A DNA stretch of 41,997 nt from the NCBI GenBank assembly GCA_015061295.1, contig SUWU01000021.1, forward strand, positions 1 through 41,997. The letters are read 5' to 3'. Shown here one piece after another: positions 25,001 to 34,553 of this stretch (positions are counted from its first letter, which is position 1; every line of letters starts with the position of its first letter). Both the position numbers and the translations under genes were made by a program. The stretch comes from Lentimicrobiaceae bacterium (lineage in GTDB: Bacteria; Bacteroidota; Bacteroidia; Bacteroidales; F082). The notes beneath the pieces were generated by a model, which was not told the DNA's origin, did not search any database, and saw only the letters and a program-made list of their open reading frames with translations.

Positions 25001-25599
25001 TAGGGTATTCTATTTGCTATGGATCTTCCGAGTGTTACTTCATCGGCATATTCCAAGGCATCGCCTACGGATATTCCTTTTGCTATCGTGCTGATGGTTC
25101 CCTTAAATTCTTTTAACACTCTTGAAAGGTAATAGTTGGTGGTGTCGCCTTCTATAGTTGCAGGCAAGGCTAAGATGATCTCTTTAATGTCTTCTTTTAA
25201 AGTTCTTTCTATCAGCTCGTTTATCCTTAAATCGTTTGGTGATACTCCTTCTATTGGGTTTATTATTCCTCCAAGTACATGATACAAACCATTGAAAGAA
25301 CAGGTGCGTTCTATGGCAAGTACATCTCTCATGTCGGCTACAACGCAGAGCAGACTCTCATCGCGCTTAGGATTAGAGCATATAGAGCATGTGGAAGAGT
25401 CGCTGATATTATAGCAGCGCTTACATAAAACAATGTTATTCCTCATATTTGTCAATGAACCGCACAACTGTTCAGTCTTTAACTTGTCTTCTCCTAAAAG
25501 ATGTAACGCTAAACGAAGCGCAGTCTTCTTGCCAATGCCAGGCAGCTTCGCTAACTCATCTACTGCTTTCTCTAATAAAATGGAAGAATATTCTGCCAT
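24988..25599 (-). CDS. recR: recombination protein RecR
   Basis: 203 residues from the ATG at 25599; a TTG at 25608 would add only 3 residues. It works with RecO (and RecF) to load RecA at gaps during DNA repair. Visible: helix-hairpin-helix LAKLPGIGKKTALRLALHLL (about 16-35), the zinc-binding CKRCYNISDSSTCSIC (four cysteines, about 55-70), the Toprim domain with LLCVVADMRDVLAIERT and LGGIINPIEGVSPNDL, and the ILALPATIEGDTTNYYL segment. The final residues (PYNNV) come from a period-7 array, replacing the more usual family ending. A TATCTTTG -7 box lies 20 nt upstream. Confidence 0.97.
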   Translation of the reverse strand: MAEYSSILLEKAVDELAKLPGIGKKTALRLALHLLGEDKLKTEQLCGSLTNMRNNIVLCKRCYNISDSSTCSICSNPKRDESLLCVVADMRDVLAIERTCSFNGLYHVLGGIINPIEGVSPNDLRINELIERTLKEDIKEIILALPATIEGDTTNYYLSRVLKEFKGTISTIAKGISVGDALEYADEVTLGRSIANRIPYNNV

Positions 25600-25618
25600 A
25601 TGAAACAACTTTTTCGTG

Positions 25619-25626
25619 CAAAGATA
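25619..25626 (-). promoter_or_regulatory. -7 box for recR
   Basis: Minus-strand TATCTTTG, 20 nt before the ATG at 25599; divergent from the MORN-gene box at 25647. Confidence 0.6.
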
Positions 25627-25646
25627 CGTTAATTCTTAAAAACTTT

Positions 25647-25654
25647 TAACTTTG
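25647..25654 (+). promoter_or_regulatory. -7 box for the MORN-repeat protein
   Basis: TAACTTTG fits TAnnTTTG, 17 nt before the ATG at 25672. Confidence 0.6.
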
Positions 25655-25671
25655 CAGAAAAATATAAAATC

Positions 25672-26325
25672 ATGAAGAAATTGTCTTTTATTTTTATGGC
25701 ATCGTTGGCCTTTATGATGTCTTTGTCTATCGAAAATGTTAACGCTCAGAATAATAATGTAGATAAGAATGGCTTACGTCAAGGTAAGTGGGTAGCTTAT
25801 CATGAGAACGGAAACGTGAAGTTTATGGGACAATTTAAGGATAACGAGCCATATGGAGAGTTTATGTATTATTCTCCGGAAGGTAAGATGATTGCTAAAG
25901 GTCAATATTTAAACAAAAATAAAGACGGTAAATGGCAATATTACAGCGATAAAGATGGATCCCTGATTTTAACAGAAGATTATCATAATGGAGTTCTTGA
26001 TGGTAAGACAGTAGTGTATCTGCAAGGGGCTGATGTTGTGACAGAAGTGACTAACTATGTCAATGGAATTAAACAAGGGGAATATACACGAAACTATGAT
26101 AATGGCACTTTGATGGTGAGAGCCAATTATAAAGATGACGCTCTCGATGGTGATTATGTATATTACTATTCCAATGGGGTTGTTAAAGAAGAAGGACGTT
26201 TTGCTGAAGGTATGAAAGTAGGAGAGTGGAAGACCTACGACATAGAAGGCAATGTCATCTCCACTGATAATCACGAAGAAGAGAATTACGATGACCCTGA
26301 GTTAAAAGGTGTAGAACTGAATTAG
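25672..26325 (+). CDS. secreted MORN-repeat protein (YwqK-like)
   Basis: 217 residues with signal peptide MKKLSFIFMASLAFMMSLSIENVNAQ. The rest is a series of about seven MORN-type units of ~22 residues: GLRQGKWVAYHENGNVKFMG, NEPYGEFMYYSPEGKMIAKG, KNKDGKWQYYSDKDGSLI, GVLDGKTVVYLQG, GIKQGEYTRNYDNGTLMVRA, DALDGDYVYYYSNGVVKEEG and GMKVGEWKTYDIEGNVIS. The ending is acidic. Such exported MORN proteins are common in Bacteroidetes and resemble YwqK-type 'antitoxin-like' annotations, but no toxin gene is adjacent, so a toxin-antitoxin role is not supported here. It converges with the TPR lipoprotein gene, 7 bases apart. Confidence 0.85.
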   Translation: MKKLSFIFMASLAFMMSLSIENVNAQNNNVDKNGLRQGKWVAYHENGNVKFMGQFKDNEPYGEFMYYSPEGKMIAKGQYLNKNKDGKWQYYSDKDGSLILTEDYHNGVLDGKTVVYLQGADVVTEVTNYVNGIKQGEYTRNYDNGTLMVRANYKDDALDGDYVYYYSNGVVKEEGRFAEGMKVGEWKTYDIEGNVISTDNHEEENYDDPELKGVELN

Positions 26326-26332
26326 AAACCTT

Positions 26333-26743
26333 TCAACGACAGTGTTTGGTGTAATCTTCCATGTTAGGTCTGCCTTTATCTTCTGCAATCTTGAAGTAAT
26401 AACAAGCCATATCATGATCGTTGATGCTTCTGTAATATAAGCCGAGATTGAAATATGCTTGAAGATATTCGGGATTTAATTCGATGGTTTTGAGATAATC
26501 GTTGACAGCGTCTTCTTTTTGGAAGATGTTATATTTGGCACAACCACGATAGAAGTAGGCTTCATGATTTTGAGAATCAAGTCTTATCGATTGATCAAAT
26601 TGTTCTATGGCTTCCTCAAATTGTGATGAATATAAATAATCCATGCCTTTGTCGTAGAACAATCTTGATTTCTCAACATTGTTGCCACAGCTGATTAATG
26701 ATAATAATGAAGCAAATACTAAAGTCTTAAATAATTTTTTCAT
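26333..26743 (-). CDS. small TPR lipoprotein
   Basis: 136 residues. The lipobox is LLSLISC (Cys19), and the mature protein is three TPR units: KGMDYLYSSQFEEAIEQFDQ, HEAYFYRGCAKYNIFQKEDAVNDYLK and LQAYFNLGLYYRSINDHDMACYYFK. It ends DYTKHCR. It is likely anchored in the envelope and facing the periplasm, a protein-protein interaction module. It has a TATCTTTG box upstream and is not in an obvious operon. Confidence 0.85.
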   Translation of the reverse strand: MKKLFKTLVFASLLSLISCGNNVEKSRLFYDKGMDYLYSSQFEEAIEQFDQSIRLDSQNHEAYFYRGCAKYNIFQKEDAVNDYLKTIELNPEYLQAYFNLGLYYRSINDHDMACYYFKIAEDKGRPNMEDYTKHCR

Positions 26744-26757
26744 ATAAATATTTTTTA

Positions 26758-26765
26758 CAAAGATA
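26758..26765 (-). promoter_or_regulatory. -7 box for the TPR lipoprotein
   Basis: Minus-strand TATCTTTG, 14 nt before the start at 26743. Confidence 0.6.
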
Positions 26766-26808
26766 ATAAAAGTTCAATTGCTAACAGCCAATAGATAAAA
26801 GCTTAAGT

Positions 26809-27741
26809 TTAAAAATACAGCCAATGCCAAGTGAAATCGCCATTAGTGTCAAGCATTACCGCTGGCATCGGGAATTTTATGAAACTTAGAACCTTTAACG
26901 TCGTCTTTAGAAATTTATTGTTTACAGGGATTCTTGTCAGGTCAATATCTGGGGAAAGGACGAACTGTCGTGTTCTTGTAAACTCAGGAATTGTTTTACC
27001 ATTATGTGCCAATGTATTGTCGAATGCTCCTGTCATTCCGTCGCCGCTATAACCCAAGGCGACGTTTATCCAAGAAGGAAATCTGCTTTCGTTGCTCATG
27101 AATAAAGATTTGATATTGAAAGAGAGCCATATTGTCTGTCCGTTATAATCTTTTAACATCCTTTCTGGAAGATTGCTTCCGAGCAGGTCGGGACGATATT
27201 GAGCGTATTGAGTGTGATGATACGAGTATTTCATAGATATTCTCTGTTCGTGCCAGAGAGCTTGCTGTCCCATAAACAATCCTGTTCCGAAAGCGTTGGC
27301 AGCGATGTCGCCCCACGAGAAGCCCCATCCGTCGGATAATCCATCGAAGACCTCTACTGTCGTTAGAAATATGAAGCCGATGGGACCGCCGTAGAGAATG
27401 GAGCGCTTTTCGTCACAGCCGGCGAGACGTAAGGCTTCGTAGCCCATGAGACCTACATGATATGACGACATGGAGTGACCTGCCTTATCCATCTGAAGCC
27501 ATTCTGCATTGTCGTTATAAAAATGAAACGACGACTGAGGATAACCGGCATACCAGAGATAATAGAGCCCTGTCATGGAGCCTACATAAAGAGCCGCTTC
27601 TGTGCCAAGGACAATGCCGACGTTTCGTTTTACATTTAGCTGTTGATTGTTGTCTATAGGCTGTTGTCTATAGGCTGTTGTCTGTTGGCTTCTAACATTC
27701 AACGATAAGAATATCAATATTATTAGGATTGTTTTTTTCAT
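26809..27741 (-). CDS. DUF2279 envelope protein
   Basis: 310 residues with signal peptide MKKTILIILIFLSLNVRSQ. The DUF2279 (YfiM-like) core is seen as AEWLQMDKAGHSMSSYHVG (about 83-101), GGPIGFIFLTTVEVFDGLSDGWGFSWGDIAANAFGTGLF and the ending NGDFTWHWLYF. The family is a set of predicted periplasmic/outer-membrane proteins with conserved His and Asp/Glu, function unknown. Residues just after the signal (about 19-37, QQTTAYRQQPIDNNQQLN) are encoded by an eight-unit period-7 array and look like a low-complexity insertion. It overlaps the mltG stop by 4 bases (ATGA), so it is translationally coupled to mltG. Confidence 0.8.
   Translation of the reverse strand: MKKTILIILIFLSLNVRSQQTTAYRQQPIDNNQQLNVKRNVGIVLGTEAALYVGSMTGLYYLWYAGYPQSSFHFYNDNAEWLQMDKAGHSMSSYHVGLMGYEALRLAGCDEKRSILYGGPIGFIFLTTVEVFDGLSDGWGFSWGDIAANAFGTGLFMGQQALWHEQRISMKYSYHHTQYAQYRPDLLGSNLPERMLKDYNGQTIWLSFNIKSLFMSNESRFPSWINVALGYSGDGMTGAFDNTLAHNGKTIPEFTRTRQFVLSPDIDLTRIPVNNKFLKTTLKVLSFIKFPMPAVMLDTNGDFTWHWLYF
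27635..27690 (-). repeat. intragenic period-7 array in the DUF2279 gene
   Basis: On the coding (minus) strand eight heptads in perfect phase: AGCCAAC, AGACAAC, AGCCTAT, AGACAAC, AGCCTAT, AGACAAC, AATCAAC, AGCTAAA. Eight units (56 nt) are not a multiple of three, yet the frame stays open through them. Confidence 0.95.
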
Positions 27742-28814
27742 TTCCAGATTCTCTTTTTATTCAATGCTTTTCTGTATTTGTTGGCGTTAATGTTATGTTC
27801 TCGCATCGTTCTTGCAAAGACATGATAACCCGACATGTCGTCTTTGGCACAGAAATACATATACTTATGATTCTCGGCATTCAGAACTGCGTCGATAGCT
27901 GCAATAGATGGAAGACAAATCGGTCCTGGTGGAAGTCCTACATATTTATATGTGTTATACGGCGACTCTATCTCCTTATGAACATCTAACACTCTCTTCA
28001 TCTCAAAGTCGCCATGTGCAAAGACTAAGGTAGGGTCGGCTTGAAGTAGCCAATTCTTATTTAATCTGTTGAGATATACGCCAGCAATGCGAGGCATCTC
28101 ACCGACTTTAGTAGTCTCTTTGTCAACGATAGAAGCTAAAACGCTTACTTCAACAGGTGAGAGCTTGATATTTTCTGCTTTCTTCAATCTTTCTTCATTC
28201 CAGAATCTGTTGTATTCCTTTAACATCTTTTCTATGAACTCTTCAGCGTTAATGTTCCAATACAATTCGTATGTGTTAGGAATAAATAATGTAGGTATTG
28301 TATATTTGTTGAAACCTAATTCTTTGAGATGAGGATTATTAACTATTGTGTTTAACAGTTCTGTGGAATCTATCTCAAGTTGTTCATCAACACATTGACA
28401 GAATTGTTCTAAGGTTCTTATATTGTTAAAAGTGAATTTGACAGGTGTCTGACTGCCGGAACGAAGCATGTTTAACAATTGGTTGTTGTTCATTCCATCT
28501 TTTATGACATAATGTCCCGACTTAAGATATTGAGGATAATCGAGTTTCTTGGCGAGCCATTCGAAAGTCTTTTTGTTAATGATTATACTATCTGAATAAA
28601 GTTTGTTTTTAATAGTCTCAAAATCATCCTCATCATAAATGTATAAAGAATAATTATCTTTTGTTGTGACGTTAGAGTTCATGATGGCTTTATACATTTT
28701 TGAAAATATAAATATCGATATTATGATGAGTATTCCGAAGATACTAAAGACAATACGTTTAATTTTTTTTGTCTTTTCAATTTGTTCGTTGTGATATGAG
28801 CGTAAAGTTTTCAT
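27738..28814 (-). CDS. mltG: endolytic murein transglycosylase MltG
   Basis: 358 residues. MltG cuts nascent peptidoglycan strands at the outer face of the cytoplasmic membrane. There is a short basic cytoplasmic start, one membrane helix (IVFSIFGILIIISIFIFSKM, about 21-40), a LysM-like part, and the YceG domain with LFIPNTYELYWN and catalytic Glu233 in ASIVDKETTKVGEMPRIAGVYLNRL. QADPTLVFA, SPYNTYKYVGLPPGPICLPS and the closing KYMYFCAK are family landmarks. It overlaps the upstream GNAT gene and the downstream DUF2279 gene by 4 bases each, so GNAT-mltG-DUF2279 forms a coupled cluster after dapF. Confidence 0.95.
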   Translation of the reverse strand: MKTLRSYHNEQIEKTKKIKRIVFSIFGILIIISIFIFSKMYKAIMNSNVTTKDNYSLYIYDEDDFETIKNKLYSDSIIINKKTFEWLAKKLDYPQYLKSGHYVIKDGMNNNQLLNMLRSGSQTPVKFTFNNIRTLEQFCQCVDEQLEIDSTELLNTIVNNPHLKELGFNKYTIPTLFIPNTYELYWNINAEEFIEKMLKEYNRFWNEERLKKAENIKLSPVEVSVLASIVDKETTKVGEMPRIAGVYLNRLNKNWLLQADPTLVFAHGDFEMKRVLDVHKEIESPYNTYKYVGLPPGPICLPSIAAIDAVLNAENHKYMYFCAKDDMSGYHVFARTMREHNINANKYRKALNKKRIWK

Positions 28815-29335
28815 CTGAAGTCTTTATTGATAAGTTGAAATTCAATTTCATCGATAAAGCCGTTAGGCGTCTTAATCCATTCTTTACGAAGTCCGCATTG
28901 TTCAAATCCTATGTTTGTAAATAGTTTGATGCTGTCGTTGTTTAATACATCGATGAGGCAATAGATCTGTTTAAGCATCAATGTGTTGAAACAATAATGT
29001 ATTATAAGTTCAAGGGCTTGTCGTGCAAAACCGAGTTTCCTGTAATCTTTTTGTATTAAAATTCCTATTCCAGCTCTCATATGGATGGGGTCGAAATCGT
29101 ATATGTCGATACATCCGATACAAGTGTTGTCGTTATTTTTCTCTATCATGATGCGAATCTGTCGCATGGAGAAGAGGTCGTTGTTCATCAGGAATTGTTC
29201 TATTTGATATAAAGAATAAGGTATATAAGTCTCACTGACTCTCCATATACTTTGGTCGTTTTCCCATTGGTAGATGAGCTTAGCGTCCTGAGGCTCTGCT
29301 GCTCTGAGTTTTATGTCGGTGTTTTTTGCGAACAT
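28811..29335 (-). CDS. GNAT N-acetyltransferase (RimJ/RimL-like)
   Basis: 174 residues, GNAT fold. ELRAAEPQDAKLIYQWENDQSIW-type opening (IKLRAAEPQDAKLIYQWEND), then IGCIDIYDFDPIHMRAGIGILI, the acetyl-CoA-binding QKDYRKLGFARQALELIIHY (pattern R/Q-x-x-G-x-A) and VLNDSIKLFTNIGFEQCGLRK-like tail (NNDSIKLFTNIGFEQCGLRK). This is closest to the SpeG/RimJ/RimL group that acetylates amines or N-terminal residues; the real substrate is unknown. It starts 11 bases after dapF and overlaps mltG by 4 bases. A TATCTTTG box lies within the last dapF codons, so it may have its own promoter. Confidence 0.85.
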   Translation of the reverse strand: MFAKNTDIKLRAAEPQDAKLIYQWENDQSIWRVSETYIPYSLYQIEQFLMNNDLFSMRQIRIMIEKNNDNTCIGCIDIYDFDPIHMRAGIGILIQKDYRKLGFARQALELIIHYCFNTLMLKQIYCLIDVLNNDSIKLFTNIGFEQCGLRKEWIKTPNGFIDEIEFQLINKDFR

Positions 29336-29346
29336 ACTTATGGATA

Positions 29347-30153
29347 TTATTTTGCAAAGATAAATATTCCGTCGAAGACGTGTGTTGCAGGACCTGATAA
29401 AACTACGTTTTTGAAGCAGTTGATATCTCTGTTGAAACGTACGTTGAGTTTTGCTATACGGGTGTTTATATCGATGTTGTCACCTCCAAACCAAAGCGAT
29501 GCTGCTATTGCAGAGGCTGTTACGCCTGTGCCGCAGGCAAGTGTCTCGTCCTCGACGCCTCTTTCATAAGTCCTGATATAAATGTCACCATTCTCTACCG
29601 ACATGAAATTCACATTGACACCATCTGTGGAGATGTTTTTGTCATATCGAATTTTAGCGCCTTCAGCTTTGATGTCAAGTTTATCTAAGTTATCGACTCT
29701 TGTCACGTAATGAGGAGAGCCCGTGTCGATGATGAGTCTTTCTTCATTGAGATCATAAGTCAAAATGTCACGCATTGTCAGACTAATGTTAAAATTATTA
29801 ACACTTGTCATGACAATGTCAGCTTTATGTATGCCATCGGCAGCTTCAAATGTAGTAAAATTATTAACAACACCTTCTTGATGAGCGAAGGCTGCCACAC
29901 AACGGCCGCCATTACCGCAGAATGTAGCTTCTTTACCATCGCAGTTGTAGTATCTCATTTTAAAATCGTGGGTCTCAGAGGGTAAAATCATAATCAATCC
30001 ATCTGCGCCGATACCTGTCCTTCTGTCGCACATCTTAAAAACAATTTCATCGTTGAGAAATATTTCATTTGAAAGAGCGTTTATCATAATGAAATCATTG
30101 CCTGCGCCATGATATTTGCTAAATTTAATATGTTGAGTATTAGTGTTGTACAT
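29347..30153 (-). CDS. dapF: diaminopimelate epimerase
   Basis: 268 residues, usual length. It converts LL- to meso-diaminopimelate for lysine and peptidoglycan synthesis in the cytoplasm, using two cysteines. Visible: KYHGAGNDFIMI near the start, DGLIMILPS, Cys79 in FCGNGGRC and Cys207 in LACGTGVTASA, plus YERGVEDET. The N-terminal eight residues before KFSKYHGAGND are slightly longer than usual; no better internal ATG is present. It leads the minus-strand group dapF-GNAT-mltG-DUF2279. A weak -7-like TATCTTTA is upstream at about 30200-30207. Confidence 0.97.
   Translation of the reverse strand: MYNTNTQHIKFSKYHGAGNDFIMINALSNEIFLNDEIVFKMCDRRTGIGADGLIMILPSETHDFKMRYYNCDGKEATFCGNGGRCVAAFAHQEGVVNNFTTFEAADGIHKADIVMTSVNNFNISLTMRDILTYDLNEERLIIDTGSPHYVTRVDNLDKLDIKAEGAKIRYDKNISTDGVNVNFMSVENGDIYIRTYERGVEDETLACGTGVTASAIAASLWFGGDNIDINTRIAKLNVRFNRDINCFKNVVLSGPATHVFDGIFIFAK
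29355..29362 (-). promoter_or_regulatory. possible internal promoter for GNAT-mltG-DUF2279
   Basis: Minus-strand TATCTTTG inside the last dapF codons, about 20 nt before the GNAT ATG at 29335. It fits TAnnTTTG; chance occurrence in coding sequence cannot be excluded. Confidence 0.4.
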
Positions 30154-30322
30154 GATGTGTTAATATTTGATAAATACCATTGTTATGGCAAGAATTTTGT
30201 TGTAAAGATAGCAAATAATTTAAAACAACCATTACAAAGATTTATTCTTTACTTTTTATTAAAGGAATGGTATCTTCCGAAGAAAAATGATGCCGATTAT
30301 TAACTAACTAATTTTTATATTC

Positions 30323-31813
30323 ATGAAAAGTAGATCAAAAGTATTATTTGTGACATTAAGTCTGCTCGTTGTGGCATTGGGTGCATTTACAATAAAATTA
30401 TATGTGTCACAACAAGAAATGAAAGATGCTTTATCAGAGGCAGAACCAAAAACAGTAACATTGTCGCCTGACGTGTCTAATATTTATAGAGCCTCATATT
30501 CGATGAATGATAATGAAGATGGATTTGTAAAAGCAGCAGAGAATACTGTTGACGCTGTGGTTCACATCAGAACTGAAATAGTTAGAAGAGGCAATAGTTA
30601 TTATGATTTCTTTGGTTCTTTGTTGGAACAACTTTATGGTAGTAACAACCTTCAGGTGCCAGAGAATATCTCTGTGGGATATGGTTCTGGTGTTGTGATA
30701 TCGCCTGATGGTTATATAGTTACAAACAATCATGTTGTTGAAGGCGCGAGTAAGATAGAGGTTACTTTCAACGACAAACACAAGAGAACCGCTACTATTA
30801 TTGGAACCGATCCAAGCACAGATTTAGCACTGATAAAGGTAGAAGGAGCTGATTATAAATACCTGACATTCGCCGACTCAGATCAAGTTAAGGTTGGAGA
30901 ATGGGTGCTTGCAGTAGGAAATCCTTTTAATCTTACCTCTACAGTGACAGCTGGTATTGTGAGTGCAAAGGCTCGTAATATCAATATCTTAGGCGATGGA
31001 AGTACTATCGAGTCTTTTATACAAACCGATGCAGCGATAAATCCAGGTAATAGTGGTGGAGCTTTGGTTGACATGGATGGCAACTTAATTGGTGTAAATG
31101 CAGCTATAGCTTCAAGAACAGGTAGTTACGAAGGATATTCGTTTGCGATACCATCAAATATTGTAAAGAAAGTGGTGGAAGACTTCTTGCAATATGGTTC
31201 TTTACAAAGAGCTTTCCTCGGAATTACTATAGTGGAAATTACAGAAGAGCTTGCAGAGGAGAAAGATATTAAAGAGATGTCAGGCATATATATCGTAGAT
31301 GTCGATGACAGAGGAGGCGCAAAAGCTGCTGGTATAAAAGAAGACGATATATTATTGTCGGTAAATGGAATCGATGTTAATAGTAACTCTCAACTGATAG
31401 GTGTCATCAGTCAGTATCGCCCTGGCGACAAAGTAAAGGTGAAGATTGTGCGTGATGATGAGGTCATGGAGAAAGTGGTGACATTGAAGAACATGCAAGG
31501 AACAGAAGAGATGCACAAAGAAGGAGAAGCATTTTATAATGAGATATTAGGTGTTAAGTTAAGAGCCTTGTCGTCATCGATGAAGTCGGAACTCGGTATA
31601 AATCATGGATTGGAATTGGTGGAGATAGGAGAGGGCGTGTTTAAACAAAGAGGTATCACCGATGACTTTATAATATTATCAGTAAATCATCAAAATGTAA
31701 GTTCGGAAAGAGATTTGAATAAGGCTTTGAATAATAGTAGAAACGGTAAAGTTAGAATAGAAGGAACCAATTCTACTGGAACATACAATATTACGTTTGA
31801 ATTTTACAGATAG
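30323..31813 (+). CDS. HtrA/DegQ-family periplasmic serine protease
   Basis: 496 residues. An N-terminal membrane helix or signal anchor (VLFVTLSLLVVALGAFTIKL) precedes a trypsin-like domain with His137 in TNNHVVEGA, Asp167 in DPSTDLALIKV and Ser244 in NPGNSGGALVD. Two PDZ domains follow: the first around 290-390 (FLGITIVEI...GGAKAAGIKEDDILLSVNGIDVNS), the second around 405-496 (GVKLRALSSSMKSELGINHGLELVEIGEG). HtrA proteases refold or degrade damaged envelope proteins. All catalytic residues are present. It is followed by rpoD after 47 bases on the same strand. Confidence 0.95.
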   Translation: MKSRSKVLFVTLSLLVVALGAFTIKLYVSQQEMKDALSEAEPKTVTLSPDVSNIYRASYSMNDNEDGFVKAAENTVDAVVHIRTEIVRRGNSYYDFFGSLLEQLYGSNNLQVPENISVGYGSGVVISPDGYIVTNNHVVEGASKIEVTFNDKHKRTATIIGTDPSTDLALIKVEGADYKYLTFADSDQVKVGEWVLAVGNPFNLTSTVTAGIVSAKARNINILGDGSTIESFIQTDAAINPGNSGGALVDMDGNLIGVNAAIASRTGSYEGYSFAIPSNIVKKVVEDFLQYGSLQRAFLGITIVEITEELAEEKDIKEMSGIYIVDVDDRGGAKAAGIKEDDILLSVNGIDVNSNSQLIGVISQYRPGDKVKVKIVRDDEVMEKVVTLKNMQGTEEMHKEGEAFYNEILGVKLRALSSSMKSELGINHGLELVEIGEGVFKQRGITDDFIILSVNHQNVSSERDLNKALNNSRNGKVRIEGTNSTGTYNITFEFYR

Positions 31814-31860
31814 AATGAACTTTTTGGATTATGTGTTGTTAGACTAAAGGAGAATGTAAA

Positions 31861-32727
31861 ATGAGACAATTAAAAATATCAAAATCTATTACGAACCGAG
31901 AGCTCGGCTCTATGGATAAGTATCTTGCTGATATAGCGAGAGAAGAGTTGGTGACACCAGAAGAGGAAGTAATCTTAGCCCAAAAGATAAGAGAGGGTGA
32001 TAAATACGCTTTGGAGAGATTGGTCAAGGCGAACCTTAGATTTGTAGTGTCAGTAGCAAAACAATATCAAAATCAAGGATTGAGTCTGCCAGATCTTATT
32101 AATGAAGGTAATGTCGGACTGATAAAAGCAGCTAAACGTTTCGATGAGACGAAGGGCTTTAAATTTATCTCGTATGCAGTGTGGTGGATACGTCAGTCGA
32201 TATTACAGGCAGTGGCTGAACAATCGCGTCTTGTGCGTCTGCCACTGAATCAAGTGGGGTCCTTGTCGAAGATAAAGAAGACATCTTCGCGTCTTGAACA
32301 ACTTTATCAGCGACAGCCTACAACTAAGGAGATTGCCGATGAATTGGATATGCCTGAACATAAGGTGATGGCAGCTTTCCGCATGAATGCTAAAGAAGTG
32401 TCGATGGACGCTCCCGTTGGTGATGACGACGAGATGTCATTGATAGATACTATCATACCTGATGACATAACCTATGCTGATGAGAAAATAACTCGTAAGT
32501 ACGACAATGAGGAGATTAATCGCTCGATGTTGGTACTTAATGAGAAAGAACGCGAGATTATCAACCTTTACTTCGGAATAAATACAAGTCATAACTATAC
32601 GTTAGAAGAAATAGCGTATAGATTAGACCTGACGCGTGAGAGAGTGCGTCAGATTAAAGACAAAGCTCTGAAGAAGTTGAAGCAATCTCCCAACAAAAAT
32701 CTTCAGAGAATGTATCTCGATCAGTAG
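31861..32727 (+). CDS. rpoD: primary sigma factor, Bacteroidetes RpoD type
   Basis: 288 residues, much shorter than E. coli RpoD because region 1.1 and the non-conserved region are missing, as in other Bacteroidetes primary sigma factors. Region 1.2 is SMDKYLADIAREELVTPEEEVILAQKI; region 2 is LRFVVSVAKQYQNQGLSLPDLINEGNVGLIKAAKRFDETKGFKFISYAVWWIRQSILQAV; region 3 includes RLPLNQVGSLSKIKK; region 4 is EEIAYRLDLTRERVRQIKDKALKKLKQ. It directs RNA polymerase to TAnnTTTG/TTTG promoters such as those seen in this window. No anti-sigma gene is adjacent. Confidence 0.95.
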   Translation: MRQLKISKSITNRELGSMDKYLADIAREELVTPEEEVILAQKIREGDKYALERLVKANLRFVVSVAKQYQNQGLSLPDLINEGNVGLIKAAKRFDETKGFKFISYAVWWIRQSILQAVAEQSRLVRLPLNQVGSLSKIKKTSSRLEQLYQRQPTTKEIADELDMPEHKVMAAFRMNAKEVSMDAPVGDDDEMSLIDTIIPDDITYADEKITRKYDNEEINRSMLVLNEKEREIINLYFGINTSHNYTLEEIAYRLDLTRERVRQIKDKALKKLKQSPNKNLQRMYLDQ

Positions 32728-32755
32728 GCCATCATTTCTCAATATATGACTTGAC

Positions 32756-32796
32756 TCTTACTATGAAATTCATGATGTTCATAGTAGGGTCTTTCA
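32756..32796 (+). terminator. weak terminator-like hairpin after rpoD
   Basis: Stem CTTACTATGAA (32757-32767) pairs with TTCATAGTAGG (32778-32788, with wobble), then a short TCTTTC stretch. The stem is good but the U-tract is poor. Confidence 0.45.
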
Positions 32797-32824
32797 TGTA
32801 AATTTATAAAAACAATTGAGATAA

Positions 32825-34540
<1,716 letters not shown>

Positions 34541-34553
34541 AATTTAGAAATTC

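Noticed and set aside
25672-26325. MORN-repeat gene as an antitoxin of a toxin-antitoxin pair
   Set aside because: It has a signal peptide, and no small toxin-like gene is adjacent; the automatic 'antitoxin YwqK' label for such proteins is not supported by context.
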